Source: Thamnaconus septentrionalis (Eukaryota > Chordata > Actinopteri > Tetraodontiformes > Monacanthidae). Taken from it: DNA of 64,000 bases. The first letter of the stretch is position 1. Every line of letters starts with the position of its first letter. The notes below the pieces were generated by a model. That model had not been told where the DNA came from, ran no database searches, and worked only from the letters and a program-made list of their open reading frames with translations. The stretch is taken from assembly GCA_009823395.1 (NCBI GenBank), contig CM020509.1, positions 5,035,501 through 5,099,500 on the forward strand, given 5' to 3'. This document shows, piece after piece, positions 34,573-47,629 of the stretch. Made by a program: the position numbers and the translations under genes.

Positions 34573-34710
34573 TAAATGTCAGGTAAAATGACCAGAATTT
34601 GAACAAAAGAGAGCAAAAAAAAAGCCTCTGTTAAGTTGAGTGACAAGGTTGACACCAGCAGGATGAATGTAGCACATACATTAGTATCAGCCACTTTGAT
34701 TGGCAGCTCC

Positions 34711-34741
34711 ATCCACCACCACCACCACCACCAACAACAAC
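34711..34741. repeat. (CCA)n(ACA)n trinucleotide repeat
   Basis: About seven CCA units followed by three ACA units. Confidence 0.88.
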
Positions 34742-36655
34742 ACAATGAAACAAGGAAAGTTCTGTGGTGAAGCGTCGCGTCACTGTGAATCTCTTGGCCC
34801 TGCAATTACTCCTCATTAACCCTGCAAGCCCTCCCCCGAACAAGCCCCCCACCCCCCAACACACACACACACTGGAGTGACCCCTCCCAGCCACCCACCC
34901 CCCTCGCCCTCACCTCTACACCTCGCCATGTTTGACTGATGCTAATTTTCCCCGACACGTTATGACAGACCGCCAGGTTTCACTGGGCGCCGGCGCCGAG
35001 AGATGGCAAGCACCCACCAGATGTTGACAATTAGCGTTGTCACTATCAAGCAGCGTCAAGCCTTGACGAGCAGCGACCGGAGCGCCCCCCGCAGGTCATC
35101 GCGTCTCTGGCTCCGGGAGTCTGACAAAGCCGATGCGGCAGATGTAGTTTTGGGAAGATCTACTGGGATCTTCATCATGAAGGTCAATTGACAGCTGATC
35201 AGGAATCACTGGTGATATTTTTAGACTTCCCTTTCTGTTTACGTAGAAAGACCCATTGTCAGAAACTTGTTCATAAGCAAATGATAGCACAGTTTAATAA
35301 AATCCAATAGTATATTTTAGTCGAAAATTGAGGCAAAAAAATGTTGCAGAGCTGAACTATGTACATTTTCACACTGGCAAACCTTTAATAACCAAAATCA
35401 ATACTTTGGTTTAGTCAGAAAAAACGAGCAAACCCAAAACCGTTTGTTTGAACAGACATCGCTCACCACGGATGATACCAACGGCGCTTTTGAAGCGCAT
35501 CATCAATCAAACCAAGTCTGCAAATAATTACTGACTCTGCCGTCAATTAACTTCTCAATCATCTGTTTCATTATTTGGTCTGGAAAGTTTCTGAAGAAAA
35601 AAACATCGGCAATCATCATGTCCCTACATTTTTGTTTTTGTTTTTGAATTTGTTCCTTTTTTGTCGGTGGAAATATGGGAAATACTGTCCTCCATCTTTG
35701 CATTTTAAACGCTCGCAGCGTCGATAAACCCCCTTTGGAAACATAATAAAACACCATACGAGTGACACGTGTGTTATTTTGCTCCCATGATAAAGAACCA
35801 GTGTCGACGGTGAGCCCGCCGGCATGCTGTCCGCCGGGAACCCACCGACTGCATGAGCTGCCATGTGTGGCTGCTGCGTGTCTGTCCGACTGCCTGTTTG
35901 ACTGACTGTGTCATTCCGTGAGACGCAGCAGGCACGTGTGCCGCGTTCTTTGGTGTGCGCTAACATCTCTATCAGCGAGACGGACAGACGGACAGACAGG
36001 AGGCGGGAGTGTGTGGGGGGGGTGACACGTCAGGATCAGCGCCGCCGCTAAATCTGCATTCGGACTCAGACTTGAGCGCATAATCCAGCGGCGGGAGGGG
36101 CGGAAACTCTGGGGATTGACAGTCAAGCTACGGGTCAACGAGACAGGCAAACAGGCACGTGCATGCTCGAAGTGCACGGACACACACACACAAGCAGAGC
36201 CGAGGCAATAGCTCGCTGTGGTTGGGCTTTGCGGCTGCAGATGAGTGGTGCTTTGTCCAGACGCAGGGATGCCTTTTTTTTTCTTCCAACATTTTTTTCT
36301 TCATTAGAACAAAATGATGCAGCAAATTAGACAAATTGTCCTGTAATGTATCAAGTTTAATTCCCGGTTAGACGCAGCAGATTTTATTTTCACACATCCG
36401 CCTGAGAAAGAGCCCACAGATACAAGTTAAGAATGTCGAGGCCCCACTAAAAAAATAACCAATGCCAGTATATTGTCACCTACATTTTTGTTCTTGCGTA
36501 AATCCTGGAATTTTCAGTGTGACAACTGTTTTCATGGCCCCTGGCATGAACATTTCCTGGAACGCAACGTTTTCACTTCAATTTGTGCGACTGTAACCAC
36601 ATGAGACAAGGCAAAACAGGAAATGACGGCAAAGCATGAGCAACACAACATCATC

Positions 36656-36676
36656 TATTCATTCATTCATTCATTC
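36656..36676. repeat. (ATTC)n tetranucleotide repeat
   Basis: Five ATTC units. Confidence 0.88.
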
Positions 36677-36973
36677 AGCAGCACTAAGAGGAGGCCAAAA
36701 GGATTTTTTTTCTACCATTAGGGTCAGATGAACAGCTTCCTATTGGTCACTTCTCACTTGTCGTCCAATGAAACCCCCAACCATAGGTAACTTCCATTTC
36801 CTCCTAGAAAGAAGGCCGACAGGTTTGGTACATATTCCAAGACCACCATCATTTCCTCACAATTTATTTTTGTTTTCTAAACCCAAACAGTTCTAAAAAT
36901 CACTTAATCACCTTGAAACATTTATCATATAATATTATATATACTCTTTTTTCTTTTTTTGATGCAGGGAAGT

Positions 36974-37004
36974 GTGGTTGTGTGTGTGTGTGTGTGTGCG
37001 TGTG
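36974..37004. repeat. (GT)n microsatellite
   Basis: About 13 GT units with a GC interruption. Confidence 0.9.
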
Positions 37005-37625
37005 GCATTAACTTATAATAACTCACAGCGCCAGTGTTCATTGTAATAAAGCAAGCCGTCACCCTGTGCAATAGTGTGTCTGATTTATGCTCCGGCATCT
37101 CCAACAGCTTCAAGGATGAATAAAAGCACTTCAGCGGCCAGATTGCAGCCGTGCGAGCACGTCCGCGGACGGCAGGGGCACAAAAAGCAGGGAGAAAAAA
37201 AATAAACACAATTCACTCACTGTGCATAAACACATAATCTACATTTTAGATGAAAACTCAGCAGGTTCCGTTGTACTTTACCACGTGAGGTTTTTTTTTT
37301 GGTTGTTTTGTTTTGTGCACTGATAAAGGAGTTAAAACATGTTTATATTGTGCTATTCCGATGCAGGGCTTTTTACATCTTTTCTTACCGCTATCCATCA
37401 CACAGGCAGCAGAGCCTAATATGAGGCGCTCCGATGCATTTGAGAAAGAAGATAACAGTTTTTTTTGGTGTTTTTTTGTTTTACTCATTTGTTTCTTTAT
37501 GCTGCAAACAACGAAAACATCGGTATGTGACGTTTGGCTAGGCTGTTAAATTCAGTTGCAGCCAAAATAGATGACAGCCACGACAAAGGACAAACTGCCT
37601 GGATTTAGTGTCAGATATCCATGCA

Positions 37626-37667
37626 AACACACACACACACACACACACACAAATATATATATATATA
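37626..37667. repeat. Compound (CA)n(TA)n microsatellite
   Basis: About 12 CA units then about 7 TA units. Confidence 0.93.
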
Positions 37668-38840
37668 AAATGTGAGCACAGTCATTCTGAGGGCTCACCT
37701 CTGTTTTATAGTCTCTGGTGTTCATTAAACTTCCTCTCACTATTTAAATGAAAATGTTTTGCTTCCCGCTGCCATGTTGTACAGAATTCTGTCTTCATTA
37801 AATTCATTTATATTTTAAATCACAAGATAACGGTTCGTTCACATCCACATTTAAAGTGATTTTAAGTCCTTCACCAGCTGGAGAGACCTCTGTTCCCTGC
37901 TCTGTTTAATTCACTTTTCAATTTTGTTTCTGTTTTTTTTTTTTCTCCAAAAATTTAAACTCTTCCTGGTACACAAAGCTAGAACTTCACCAATACAGAC
38001 ATGTTCCATGACGAGATTCTTCAGCTGGGGCTCCAACCGCAGATGATGGGATTAGGAAAGAGGGTCGGACCCTGACCACACAAGCCTCCAGCCACATGAG
38101 CTATTTGTTTTTTCAGTATCCGTTAGTTACAATGCTCTTCTGGACACTTTTTTTGTGTGTGTGTGTGTGTGGGGGGTTTGCAAATAGTATATTAATATAA
38201 ATAGTAATAGCATAAAGGGAACTCCTGCTTATAATCAGTCACAAATTATCCCCCCAAAATCTGAAGCCACATTTTTTAAATTAATTATCATTATTATAAT
38301 TTTTTTTTTTTTACATTTTGGCCATGGTTTGGCCAAATTTTCAGAGCGAGGCTGGCTGAGCCGGGCTGGTTTGGCCCGCATGGAAAGACGGGACAGAACT
38401 TGGAAGTGAGCCACAGCTGAAGCCCCTGCTGGTGGACACCAGAGAGAATCTCTTCAAATTCAACATCCCCCAACCCAAATAAACCCCCCAAAGAAACAAA
38501 ATAAAACTAAAAAAAACCAAAAATGTTCTGGGCTTCTCATTGGCAACAAATAATGAACTTACTGCAGTTAGTGAAAGTACAATGCGTTGTTTATTGCTCA
38601 GTTAACTCACCAATCTTCCCCCCTCACACATTTTCCTCTACTTTGCATCTGGTTCCCCCCGCTGCCATCCGCGCTAACTGACACTCGACATCGTCCCGTC
38701 ATACAGCCCCGACCGAACCATGCGGCGTGACGGTGTTTGTTGTCAAGCTCTGCCAATACAGGCCTAAAGAGAAGCCGAGCGGTCGCCGCAGTGACGGCTG
38801 TCGGCTGATGCCGGCACTATTGATTCCAATGGATCCGATG

Positions 38841-38892
38841 GTGCTGCTGCTGCTGCGCCTGCTGCTGCTGCAGCTGCTGCAGCTGCTGCTTC
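38841..38892. repeat. CTG-rich trinucleotide tract
   Basis: Runs of CTG broken by CGC, CAG and TCT; a plus-strand frame would give poly-Leu. No splice sites or similarity support coding. Confidence 0.85.
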
Positions 38893-39399
38893 TGGGGTTT
38901 TATCAATGTGTCAATTGCCCACTAGCCGACCGCAAATCACCTGCACTGGCCAGGACCCCAGGGATTTGCTGGAAATCCGGCAGGATTGGAGGGACAGCAG
39001 GGGGAGTATCCTCGGTAAATGGCAATGGAACTCAAGGTTAAGTCCATACATATAAAAATGTACTAAGAGGAGAGTCAGATGACAGAGTGCAGGGAAGGAT
39101 CGGAGGTAGATCAGTTTAAAGGTTATTGAGATTCAAAATTCACTTTAGCAGTGGTTCCTAGCAGTAATCTGCGTGTCCCCATCAAAATAATCCCAAATAA
39201 TCTGCTCATTTTATATAAAGTTGTATAGAGTGACGTATTCCCTTTTTTTTTGCCTGAGGGATTTTGTGTACTAGACGTTGCATTGGCCATATTGGTTCTG
39301 AGAGTCTGAAAGTGCCATAAACTCCACCAATAAACACAAACAGCTCCATTAAAGGACCCACATCTACTTGTTTCATGGTTTCTGACAACATCCCTGACT

Positions 39400-39627
39400 C
39401 CTTTCAAAGACTTTGTCTGCTTGCTCGCTCAACCTGTCAGAGAGTCTGTAACCAAAACGCTCGGTTCTGAAACACCAGCACTTGATGCTGTTGCATGGGG
39501 CACTAATGTCTTTCTAATGTCCCTCCCAGGTCTGTCCTCTGAGACCGCCTTGCTTCTGTCCCTTTCTAAACATCGGGAAGGTCCAAAAAAGTCTCGATTT
39601 TAGCAGGAGGCTGCAAACAGAGGACTA
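39400..39627 (-). repeat. Copy of the TTAGCCCTCTGTTTACAGCC family
   Basis: Minus strand: CTAGTCCTCTGTTTGCAGCC, TCCTGCTAAAATCGAG, then TTGGACCTTCCCGATGTTTA, matching the order in 8515-8711. The distal end is uncertain. Confidence 0.55.
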
Positions 39628-42185
39628 GCAAAATAAATGTTTTCTTTTTCTGCCTTTCTGAGAGCACAATGAAAAATAAAACTTCAATAACAATGATACA
39701 AGATAACATCCGCGAAATCAAGATATCCCTTTGCACGACAGGTCGCGTCACCATCCCTGTGCTTTCTCTGTCTTTCTCTCACTATTCTATTTATCTCACA
39801 CCCAGTCACAAAAAAAAAGACGACGGCTCCTTTCCATCTCTTGCTCTAATCCAGCGGCCCATGAAGCGTCAAACATGTCTATGTTTCAAATGAACCCCCT
39901 CCTCTCGCAACCTTTCTCGCTCGTCTGTATTTTTGTAGCCTGCTTGTGTGAGCCTCTGGCGGCTAAAAAAGCCTCCAAGAGTGTAGGCGTGTCTGGGGCC
40001 CGACCTTGGAGAATTACCAATGTCTGAAACCCCATTCAGCTGCTGAATAGCGGCGGGCCCGAGCTGGCAGGAGGGAGCTGGGGAAGTTTTACTCTTGTCA
40101 AAGATTCAAACAGCCTCAGGTTATTGGGGAGCACAAACAACTTAACAGAAGCAAAGGATCTCTGGGTGTTTCAAAGGGAGCTTTAGCGAAAGGTAGCGTT
40201 TTGTTTGATTGTGTGTTGAAGGCCACTGACAGATGCAGCGTTTTTATCACACGTCCAGAGGGTTTTTTTTCCACCCCTCCCAAAAGACAGAGATTCATGC
40301 TTCCTTTCCAAGACCAATATCATTTGGATTTTGAAGGACAAACCTGCTTTATGTCCGGGTATTTTGGAGAATATTCACATTTTCAAGGTAGAGCCAAGTT
40401 CACTTTGACAGAGCTTTAAAAAAGGAAATTCTTTAATGTTTGATTGGTGAAAGAATTAGTTTCATTGACTGAGGAGCCAATGTAGCAAGGCTGATTCAGA
40501 TCTTAAATTCATTCATAAACAAAGAAATTGCTGTAGACATTAAAGTCCCAGTCCCAAGAACCGAAAGTTGCTCATGAAGGCGAAAAAACACATTTTATGT
40601 TGTTGAAAAAAAAATCTCACCTTTCATCTGGTAAAAAAGGGAAGTCACTTTCCTTGAACAGCCACCGCACACTCACCACAAGTGAACTTCCCCCCAACAA
40701 ATGAAGTCGCCGAAGAAGTTCCCTGTGCACGTCGAGCAGCGTGGCTGCCAATTTCCCTGGGCACAGTTCCAATTCTCTGGAGTCGGAAATTACAGGCGGC
40801 AGTCAGAAAACTAAGGCTCGCGCTCTGCTGCTCTACGTAGGAGATGGCGAGGCACCGGACGGAGGTCCACAACAGCAAGTAACACTGTCCCGCCAAAGGA
40901 CAAGATCGCGGTAAACACTGGCAGAGTGAGAAGTGGTGCAAGGCTTCTTGGAAGCAAATATCAGCGACACGCAAAGTTGTTGCTAAAACTGAAAAAGAAA
41001 AACTTGGGGCCCGATAAAACGACTATAGCCTTGGATCGCTCCAATTTCAAGTCTGCTCAGTTTTAAAATCTCACTAGGCTCCATCAGCTACCTTCCTCTA
41101 ACCAGCAGCCTATACAGACAGTAATGTGGAAGATAAAATAAAGGGAAGCAGTTGAGTCAAGCTGTTATTCTTTGCAACAGAGTACAGCAGTGGGTCACTG
41201 CTGCTCCTACTTGACTCTCGTCAGGTTGGGAGTTTAAGTTAGATAGCGTTATAGTGAGTGTAGGGTTATAGGTGGTCAATCAGAAACAAGTAGAGGTGGG
41301 TCTTACTGACATCTGTTTGAGAGAAAAGGCTTCCAAGCCCCTCCACAAAACCACAGGGAGAGACAGTTAACCCAATTTCCTTCCAGTTCAACCTGCTCTT
41401 CCAAATGCTTCCTACTGACACTGTCTAATACAGCTGTGTCATAAATATAGAGAATTAAGGAAACATTTTCAAAACATAACAAACACTTTTGCTCACATTG
41501 GAAAGGCTTTCAATCATTTCTTTCAAAAACTTTCAATAGTCAGCCGAGCAGCGTGAAACAAGTCTCAGCCAAACAGAGACGAAGCAAGATAGATCAATAT
41601 CAGAGGCACACAGAACACCAAGAGTGACGCTAACTAACGACTACGAAGAGAACAAAAACATGCCCCAATGACAAAGAAAGAAAACAGAGTGTGAATTATT
41701 TATCAAGACCCCCCCCCCTTGGAGAAATTAACGCCAAGGAAGGACGGGGAATTAGGGTTTTGACTTGGACTCGCCGCCAATCAAGCTATGGGATTCTCCG
41801 CCGCTGAGCTAATTAGCCCAATGAACAAACAAAAACCGCAGACTTTCACACGCAGCTTCGACGAGAAAAACTCGATCGATAGTGGATTTCATCGGATATT
41901 CTTCCGCTTCAGCGTTGCTACGGTTAGCTGCTATTTTAACTGTTTCCCGGAAAGCTCTGCCGTTGTGTCAAACTCAGACGCTGCAGCAGCTACTTCACTG
42001 CCACCATCAGCATGACGGGATGTTTCTGCAGTTCGCAATCTGCCAAGCTGTGATTCACAGTGTGGACGATGCAGCGTTTATTTTTTTCTTCTCCTTCTTC
42101 TTTTTTTGTGACAAAATGCATACGAAAAATAAATGAATAAATGAATCGATGAAAGTTGTCTGGTACAGTAGCAATCTGCAGTCCG

Positions 42186-42206
42186 CTTATCAATAATTCA
42201 CAGCTG
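42186..42206 (-). promoter_or_regulatory. E-box/GATA composite motif
   Basis: On the minus strand, CAGCTG, nine bases, then GATAAG. CANNTG spaced 9-10 bp from GATA is the known binding site of TAL1/E-protein-LMO2-LDB-GATA complexes, in which LDB proteins are the bridging subunit. Whether LDB2 itself acts here is inference. One such match in 64 kb can arise by chance. Confidence 0.35.
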
Positions 42207-43979
42207 CGCTGAGTTCATGTCTAAAAGGAAAGGAAGGTTGGGGGAAGGAGAGGATCTGTAAACTGCATCAGAGTCAAACAGCTGATCAGCGAAATGATGA
42301 AACAGCCGGAAAGCGGGGACGCTCCGGCTGAAACTAATCCGAAGCGCAGGGCGTCTCTCCCCCGCCGTCTGCAGCCGCACTAACTTTCTGCTCCATAATG
42401 AAATATTAACCACTGCTTTAATACACAGCGCAGGTTGCGCTCCGTGCCAGCGGCATCAAAGCAAGGAACCGTTCTGAAGGATGGACGTCCTTCCGTCCGC
42501 TTGGTGTGCGTCAGAACCGGGGGTGAAGTCACTTTTAGGCGACTTTTAGAGAGCAACGTCGAGGGAGGCCGAGGTGTGTCATGCAGAAAAAAATGATCTT
42601 TTTTCACCCAAAAATGTCTGAATGTCAGTACTTTGGTTTAAAATCTTGCCTTGAAAGACAAAGAAAAAAACAGGCTTGGCTCTTGGCCTCCAAGGCTTTG
42701 CAAACATGTCCTGATGCGCGAGATTCCCTTTATGTTTGTCTAGATTTGACATTGACTCGGCTGGTTCCGAGGATTTACACTCAGCCACATTAAGGCTTTT
42801 CCACGATATCCGGCGGTGAAGCAGACGGCTTCAGATCGCAACGCTTTGCACTTGTTTTCTCCCCCATGGCCTGTTTTTCACAAGCCGCAAGTCCGTGTTT
42901 TCATGATTTTACTTGATCTGAAAGGGAATTAAAGAGGCCAGGCCAGAGACCAGTCACATGAAAACAGAATCCACCGCATTTTTCCTTCATCAAGTAGCGT
43001 TTCTAAGCCAGAGAACTCACATCGCTGAGGATCTGTCCTGTAGAAAAATACCCATGTTCCCGTAGTTTACGGGTGCTCAAATCGCTCTACCTCCATCTGA
43101 ATTTGCGCCACCACAGCACGTCATCATAACCAGGTGGCGGAAACCCAGCTATGGAACCTGCGTCCTTCATGCTGTGAGGCAACATTGCTGAAAACTCCAA
43201 TACTGTACATTTAATTATGAATGAGGCTCTGAATGAGGCACTGAATGAGGATTGTAACAATATCAAGTTCTTAAAAGAATTTGGCTAAATTCATTTTTTT
43301 GCCAGAGACTTTGCGGGCAGTGGCAAGTCGAGCGTGTCTGACTTGTAGCTTCTGTATCCACAGTCTGTTTTTTTATTATTAGTTTTTTTTTCTCACATTG
43401 AGTTTTTACATGAGATGATGCAAAAATAAAATAAATAAATGAAATGGGGGGGGGGGGATCTTGTGAAATAAACAAGCCCGCCAGGCAGACAGGCAGCATT
43501 CAACTGGCTCCTGGCTCGGCGGCGCTCAGCTAACGGGCTGAAGGAGCCAAACCCTCTGGTCCGCCAAGCCTCAGGATGAACAATCTCGGCGGTGGCCGAG
43601 CGGCAACAAACAGGACACGGGCCGAGCGCAGGCTCGTCCGTCCGCCCTCGTTATCTGAGCAGCAAGCGCAACCTGGAAGGAACCACGGGAAAGGGCCAGG
43701 AAAAAGGTGGGACTATTGTCCCGGCATCCTGCCGCCTGTGACTGACGCTCATTGTTTGACCGGAGGCCTCGTTTCTCCGGCCTGTCTGGGAACATCCGCA
43801 GATTGCCGGGTACAGTGTGACGTCGCCGGGGCAACGGCAGATTGTGCGGCCGCTGGATCATCTGGTTATACTGGTTTGAATGACTATTGTCTGTTTTAAC
43901 GTTGTATATATGTATTTCTGTCTTACTGTTGTTTTCTGAGGAATTAAGGAAGTTTGGGATACTTGAATCAATAAACTAC

Positions 43980-44056
<77 letters not shown>
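43980..44056. repeat. (TATC)n tetranucleotide microsatellite
   Basis: About 19 TATC units, the longest tetranucleotide array in the window. It directly follows TGAATCAATAAACTACC, which resembles a retroelement 3' end with an AATAAA signal running into its tail repeat. Confidence 0.95.
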
Positions 44057-45255
44057 ATCTGTCTGTCAATCATTTTTTCAGGACTTTTAACTTCTATAAA
44101 ATCAAGGTTTGCACACTGGTTCCAATGTAAAAAGAAGAAGTTATCCCTCAACATTGGGAATCATTTTGAAAGACACATTGAAAACACAGCAAATCATCAA
44201 TTTTCAAGTCTAGAAGGACAAAAATACTGAAAGGTCTCTCTTTTGACTGCGTCAACATTACAGAAGGTAACGTTCACATGTTTCCTCCAGGCAGGACCTT
44301 CGGAGTTAGAGCACAGCTGGGCACCACAGATGTGGCAGCGCGTGCAATAATACGACACTAAATTGTTCAATCACGCCTGCGACGAAGAGACATTTCCCAC
44401 CAGAGAATATACTGGGTGCAAGTCAATGGAAAGAAATGTGAGTGTTTTGTCTTTCTTGATGTGGAAATTTTGGCTGATGGTAGCAGCAGTGGATTAATGA
44501 CCAGGTTTCAGGTAAAAACTATTTGGAAATTTCACAGCTGAGAATTAACGATGGCTGAAAAAAATCAAGTTAACTAGTTAATCAATGGGTTTGCTAGCCT
44601 GTGCATGTCGGTCTCACGCTCGCTGTTTGTTTGGCAGTGATCAGCATTCCGACTGACTGTGATTTACCTGCCGCGCCGCTGGCCGCATTCAAATGAACAC
44701 GTTGATATGTTTGTGAACACAAGTCTTTAGAAACCCAGAGTGGTAGGATATGACACGTTAAGGTGTAAATTATCTTCCTGTACCATAAACACACCCTTGT
44801 TGTTGCTAATGGAGCCTGAGGCAATGCTTCTATTTATTGATGGTTCCATTTTTTTATATGTTTTATTATTTCTCACGTTTCACCTTCAACTTTTCAGCAT
44901 CCTTGAAAATCGGAGGCGGGTCAGCAGCCCCAGAAGGTACAAGAGCTTCAGGAATAATGTTATTGGCCCACACATTCGCTTTGGCTCACATTTCTGAGGG
45001 GAAACTGTCATTGTCAGTCTGAACGAAGGCTTCCTTGACTACTTTGTTTGTTCTGGTTGTTGTTTGACGTAAGGAACTGACGATCCTTCACTTTGAATAT
45101 ATTTGACTGAGGGCAACTTTAACGTCTGGACATGGGACGGAAAGAGAGAGGTCGCATCCACAACATACTTCAAATCTTTCCCTTTTAGAAAATGAAAGAT
45201 TTTTTTGGTTCTCCATTTTACATAATTAAGAAAAGAATTAAAACTTAGCTGTGAT

Positions 45256-45256
<1 letters not shown>

Positions 45257-45295
<39 letters not shown>

Positions 45296-45296
45296 G

Positions 45297-45333
<37 letters not shown>
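45257..45333. repeat. (CA)n microsatellite with one interruption
   Basis: Two arrays of about 18 and 17 CA units separated by AGCACG. Confidence 0.96.
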
Positions 45334-45338
<5 letters not shown>

Positions 45339-45464
45339 GTCTTTTCACTAATACTCGCAGTGGCTTGTTTTCCCTGATGGTAGATAAATCCAACAGTAAT
45401 GGTTCAGATAAGGGCACTCTGATGTTCTACACCTTTCTGGTAATTACTCTCAGACTGTTTCCCT

Positions 45465-45522
45465 CTCACTCACTCACTCACACACTCACTCTCTCTCTCA
45501 CGCACACACACACACACACACA
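45465..45522. repeat. (CTCA)n/(CT)n/(CA)n compound repeat
   Basis: TCACTCAC units pass into CTCTCTCTC and then (CA)n. Confidence 0.88.
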
Positions 45523-45969
45523 TAGAGACACTGCAAAAAAAATGCCTGAGTTGTTGTGTTTTCCCATCTTGGTGAGACATTTTTCTTGAGGGGGTAAAAA
45601 AAAGTTGAAATGTATCTCACCGGAGAAGACGGTTTTTGTTTGTCAAGCGCAAAGCTGTGAGAAGATTAAAAAGCGGCACGTTTCCAGCTGGACTTCAAAT
45701 TCCCTCGCTTTTCGAAAGAGAAGATTTTCCTTTTCTTCACCGTCCTGTGTGCAAATTTTCCCAATTCATTTCTCTGAACTGCAGGACGTTCCCACTTTAT
45801 TACGCGATAAAGGGAACGCAGGGATAATGAGGTGATCTTTGTTTTTCTGGTGAGTTTTTTTTTTTTTTTAGTTCTTCATTGGAATGACTGACTCATTGTT
45901 CAGTAGCTAGTTTGGTCTCAGTCTTCAGGGAAATTTTGAAGCACCCTTGTAAGACACTACTTACGACAC

Positions 45970-46215
45970 GCTGGAACACGTTTGACGCCCCACCGGCGGC
46001 AGAAGCAAATGCAAATCCAATGAAGTGATCAATGAACAGACTCTCGTCTCTTTCCCGCCGCCTCGTTCGGGGATTTGCACGGATCGAAGCGAACGCGTTG
46101 CATTCAAACATTAAGTACGACGTGGATATACCTGCCACCGTGGATCACTTGCAGAGATTAGGAAAGAAAGGATTAGTCGGCCATCAATTAATCACCAATA
46201 ATCTTGTTAATACGT
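45970..46215. other. Candidate conserved non-coding element with POU octamer
   Basis: Repeat-free sequence with ATGCAAAT at 46009-46016, AATCAATGAACAG-like motifs, GGCCATCAATTAATCACC and AATCTTGTTAATACG. No frame with protein similarity. Looks like enhancer-type DNA in intron 1. Confidence 0.35.
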
Positions 46216-47109
46216 TGGCAGCATCCATTTGAAACGTTGCCTTTTTGGTTGGACGTGCCGTCGACGGGCAGCTACAGCCTCATGGCTGAAACAAAACCAT
46301 TCAATTCATACACTCATTTGCCAAGTTTTACTGTTTTCCCAACTGAACCAACATCATCAGTTATCACTTCACAGGCTGCTGCTCTCTTTAAAACACACTG
46401 TGCTGCTCTGTGTGTTGCATTTTTAATTGAAATTCTAGAAACCTTTTCTACAGGGTGTCATACAAACATGCGCAGTTACTCTCATTGTTTTACAATACTT
46501 TTATTTACCTGGCTACGTTACATTATTCACTTAGTTACTGTCTAAATTCTCAGTCAAGTCTAGTGCTGCTAGATGAAGGAGCTACGCTGATAAATTTGTT
46601 TTAGTTTTTACTGTCTCTTTTGAAATAATTTAAAGTTATTGTAGCCATGGACATAACAGTATTGCCCATTTAACAATAACGCAGCCACAAAAGTGTCTCG
46701 ATATAATTGTGAAATGATGTTTTACAGCCGTAGTAAAGCGAAAGTGGAGGGCTGTGAGGGCTACACGTCTCTCCCACTGGCTACAGAGCAGCACAGGCCC
46801 GTCGTCCTTTGAGCGTCATCTGCTTACACTAGAGATAAACGTGAAAAAGTGTTGGATGCCGCGGGGGAACGAGGGGAGCGAGCGGCTTTGAGAAACAGCG
46901 TGAATCAGGTTGAAAGCTCAGTCAGTGCTTAATTAACGCTGACGCCGTAAATACCGGATGCTAAGTTACCTAAGAATGATCAAACACAGAGATTTTCATT
47001 CAAAGTTGGAACGTCGGTGGTGTTGATGGTCGATCAGCTGACGGGAGGCTGTCAGCTGAAAACAACCTCCTCCCCACGTCCCCGCCGGGCGTCTTGGTGG
47101 CTTATCTTT

Positions 47110-47505
47110 AATCCCTCTGTGTGAACCCGCAGCAACTTGACCTCCGCATCATAAGCCTATTCGCGTCGGCCGGACACGTCCCGCCGATGGGAGCCAATCC
47201 ACTTTGGCCCTGACAGGGACAAGGGATTGTGTCGTAATGAACACTCTGGGCCCTTCCAGCTCCGCGCCGGAGTCCATGAGTCAGGTCTCCGGGAGCCATT
47301 TGCATAATGAGAATGGGACTAACTACGCGCAATAGACACAGGAATCCAATGAATGGACTGCCAATCACCGCTGCTGATTGCGTGTCTGTCGGCTGAGGAC
47401 GAATGCGACCATTAGGCCCTGGTGTCAGCAGCTGGAGCGGCAGCAGGGGTTTGTGAACGCAGCCTCGTGGCTAACACTGAGGTAGCCCCATTAAAATGCT
47501 TTTTG
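47110..47505. other. Candidate conserved non-coding element
   Basis: Repeat-free, with the octamer ATTTGCAT (47298-47305) inside CCATTTGCATAATGAGAATG, CCAATCACCGCTGCTGATTG and GTCAGCAGCTGGAGC. Nothing coding. Typical composition of enhancers of developmental genes. Confidence 0.35.
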
Positions 47506-47629
47506 TTTTTGCTCCCCCCGTTCAAAAGCTCCTTGTTGCAGTTTTTACTTACACTGTTATTCCGCATCACCCCTCCCCCCCCCACTCCCCACACTACCAC
47601 CACCCGACCGCCTCCCCCGCTCTCCTCTC

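Larger units (their letters stand above)
33881..39000. other. Intron 1, distal part: contents
   Basis: Two pieces of a SINE-like element (33939-34082, 34152-34345), (ATAG)n at 34541-34572, (CCA)n at 34711-34741, (ATTC)n at 36656-36676, (GT)n at 36974-37004, (CA)n(TA)n at 37626-37667 and a CTG-rich stretch at 38841-38892. 35200-36600 and 37740-38800 are unremarkable. Confidence 0.55.
39001..45960. other. Intron 1, 39-46 kb: contents
   Basis: A repeat copy (39400-39627), long moderately AT-rich stretches without recognisable features (39630-42170, 42600-43430), an E-box/GATA composite (42186-42206), a (TATC)n array (43980-44056) and (CA)n arrays (45257-45333, 45465-45522). No exon is seen. Confidence 0.5.

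Noticed and set aside
42301..42600. Possible coding exon because of CpG and several short frames
   Set aside because: No frame resembles a known protein and no exon is needed between LDB2 exons 1 and 2, whose phases already join.
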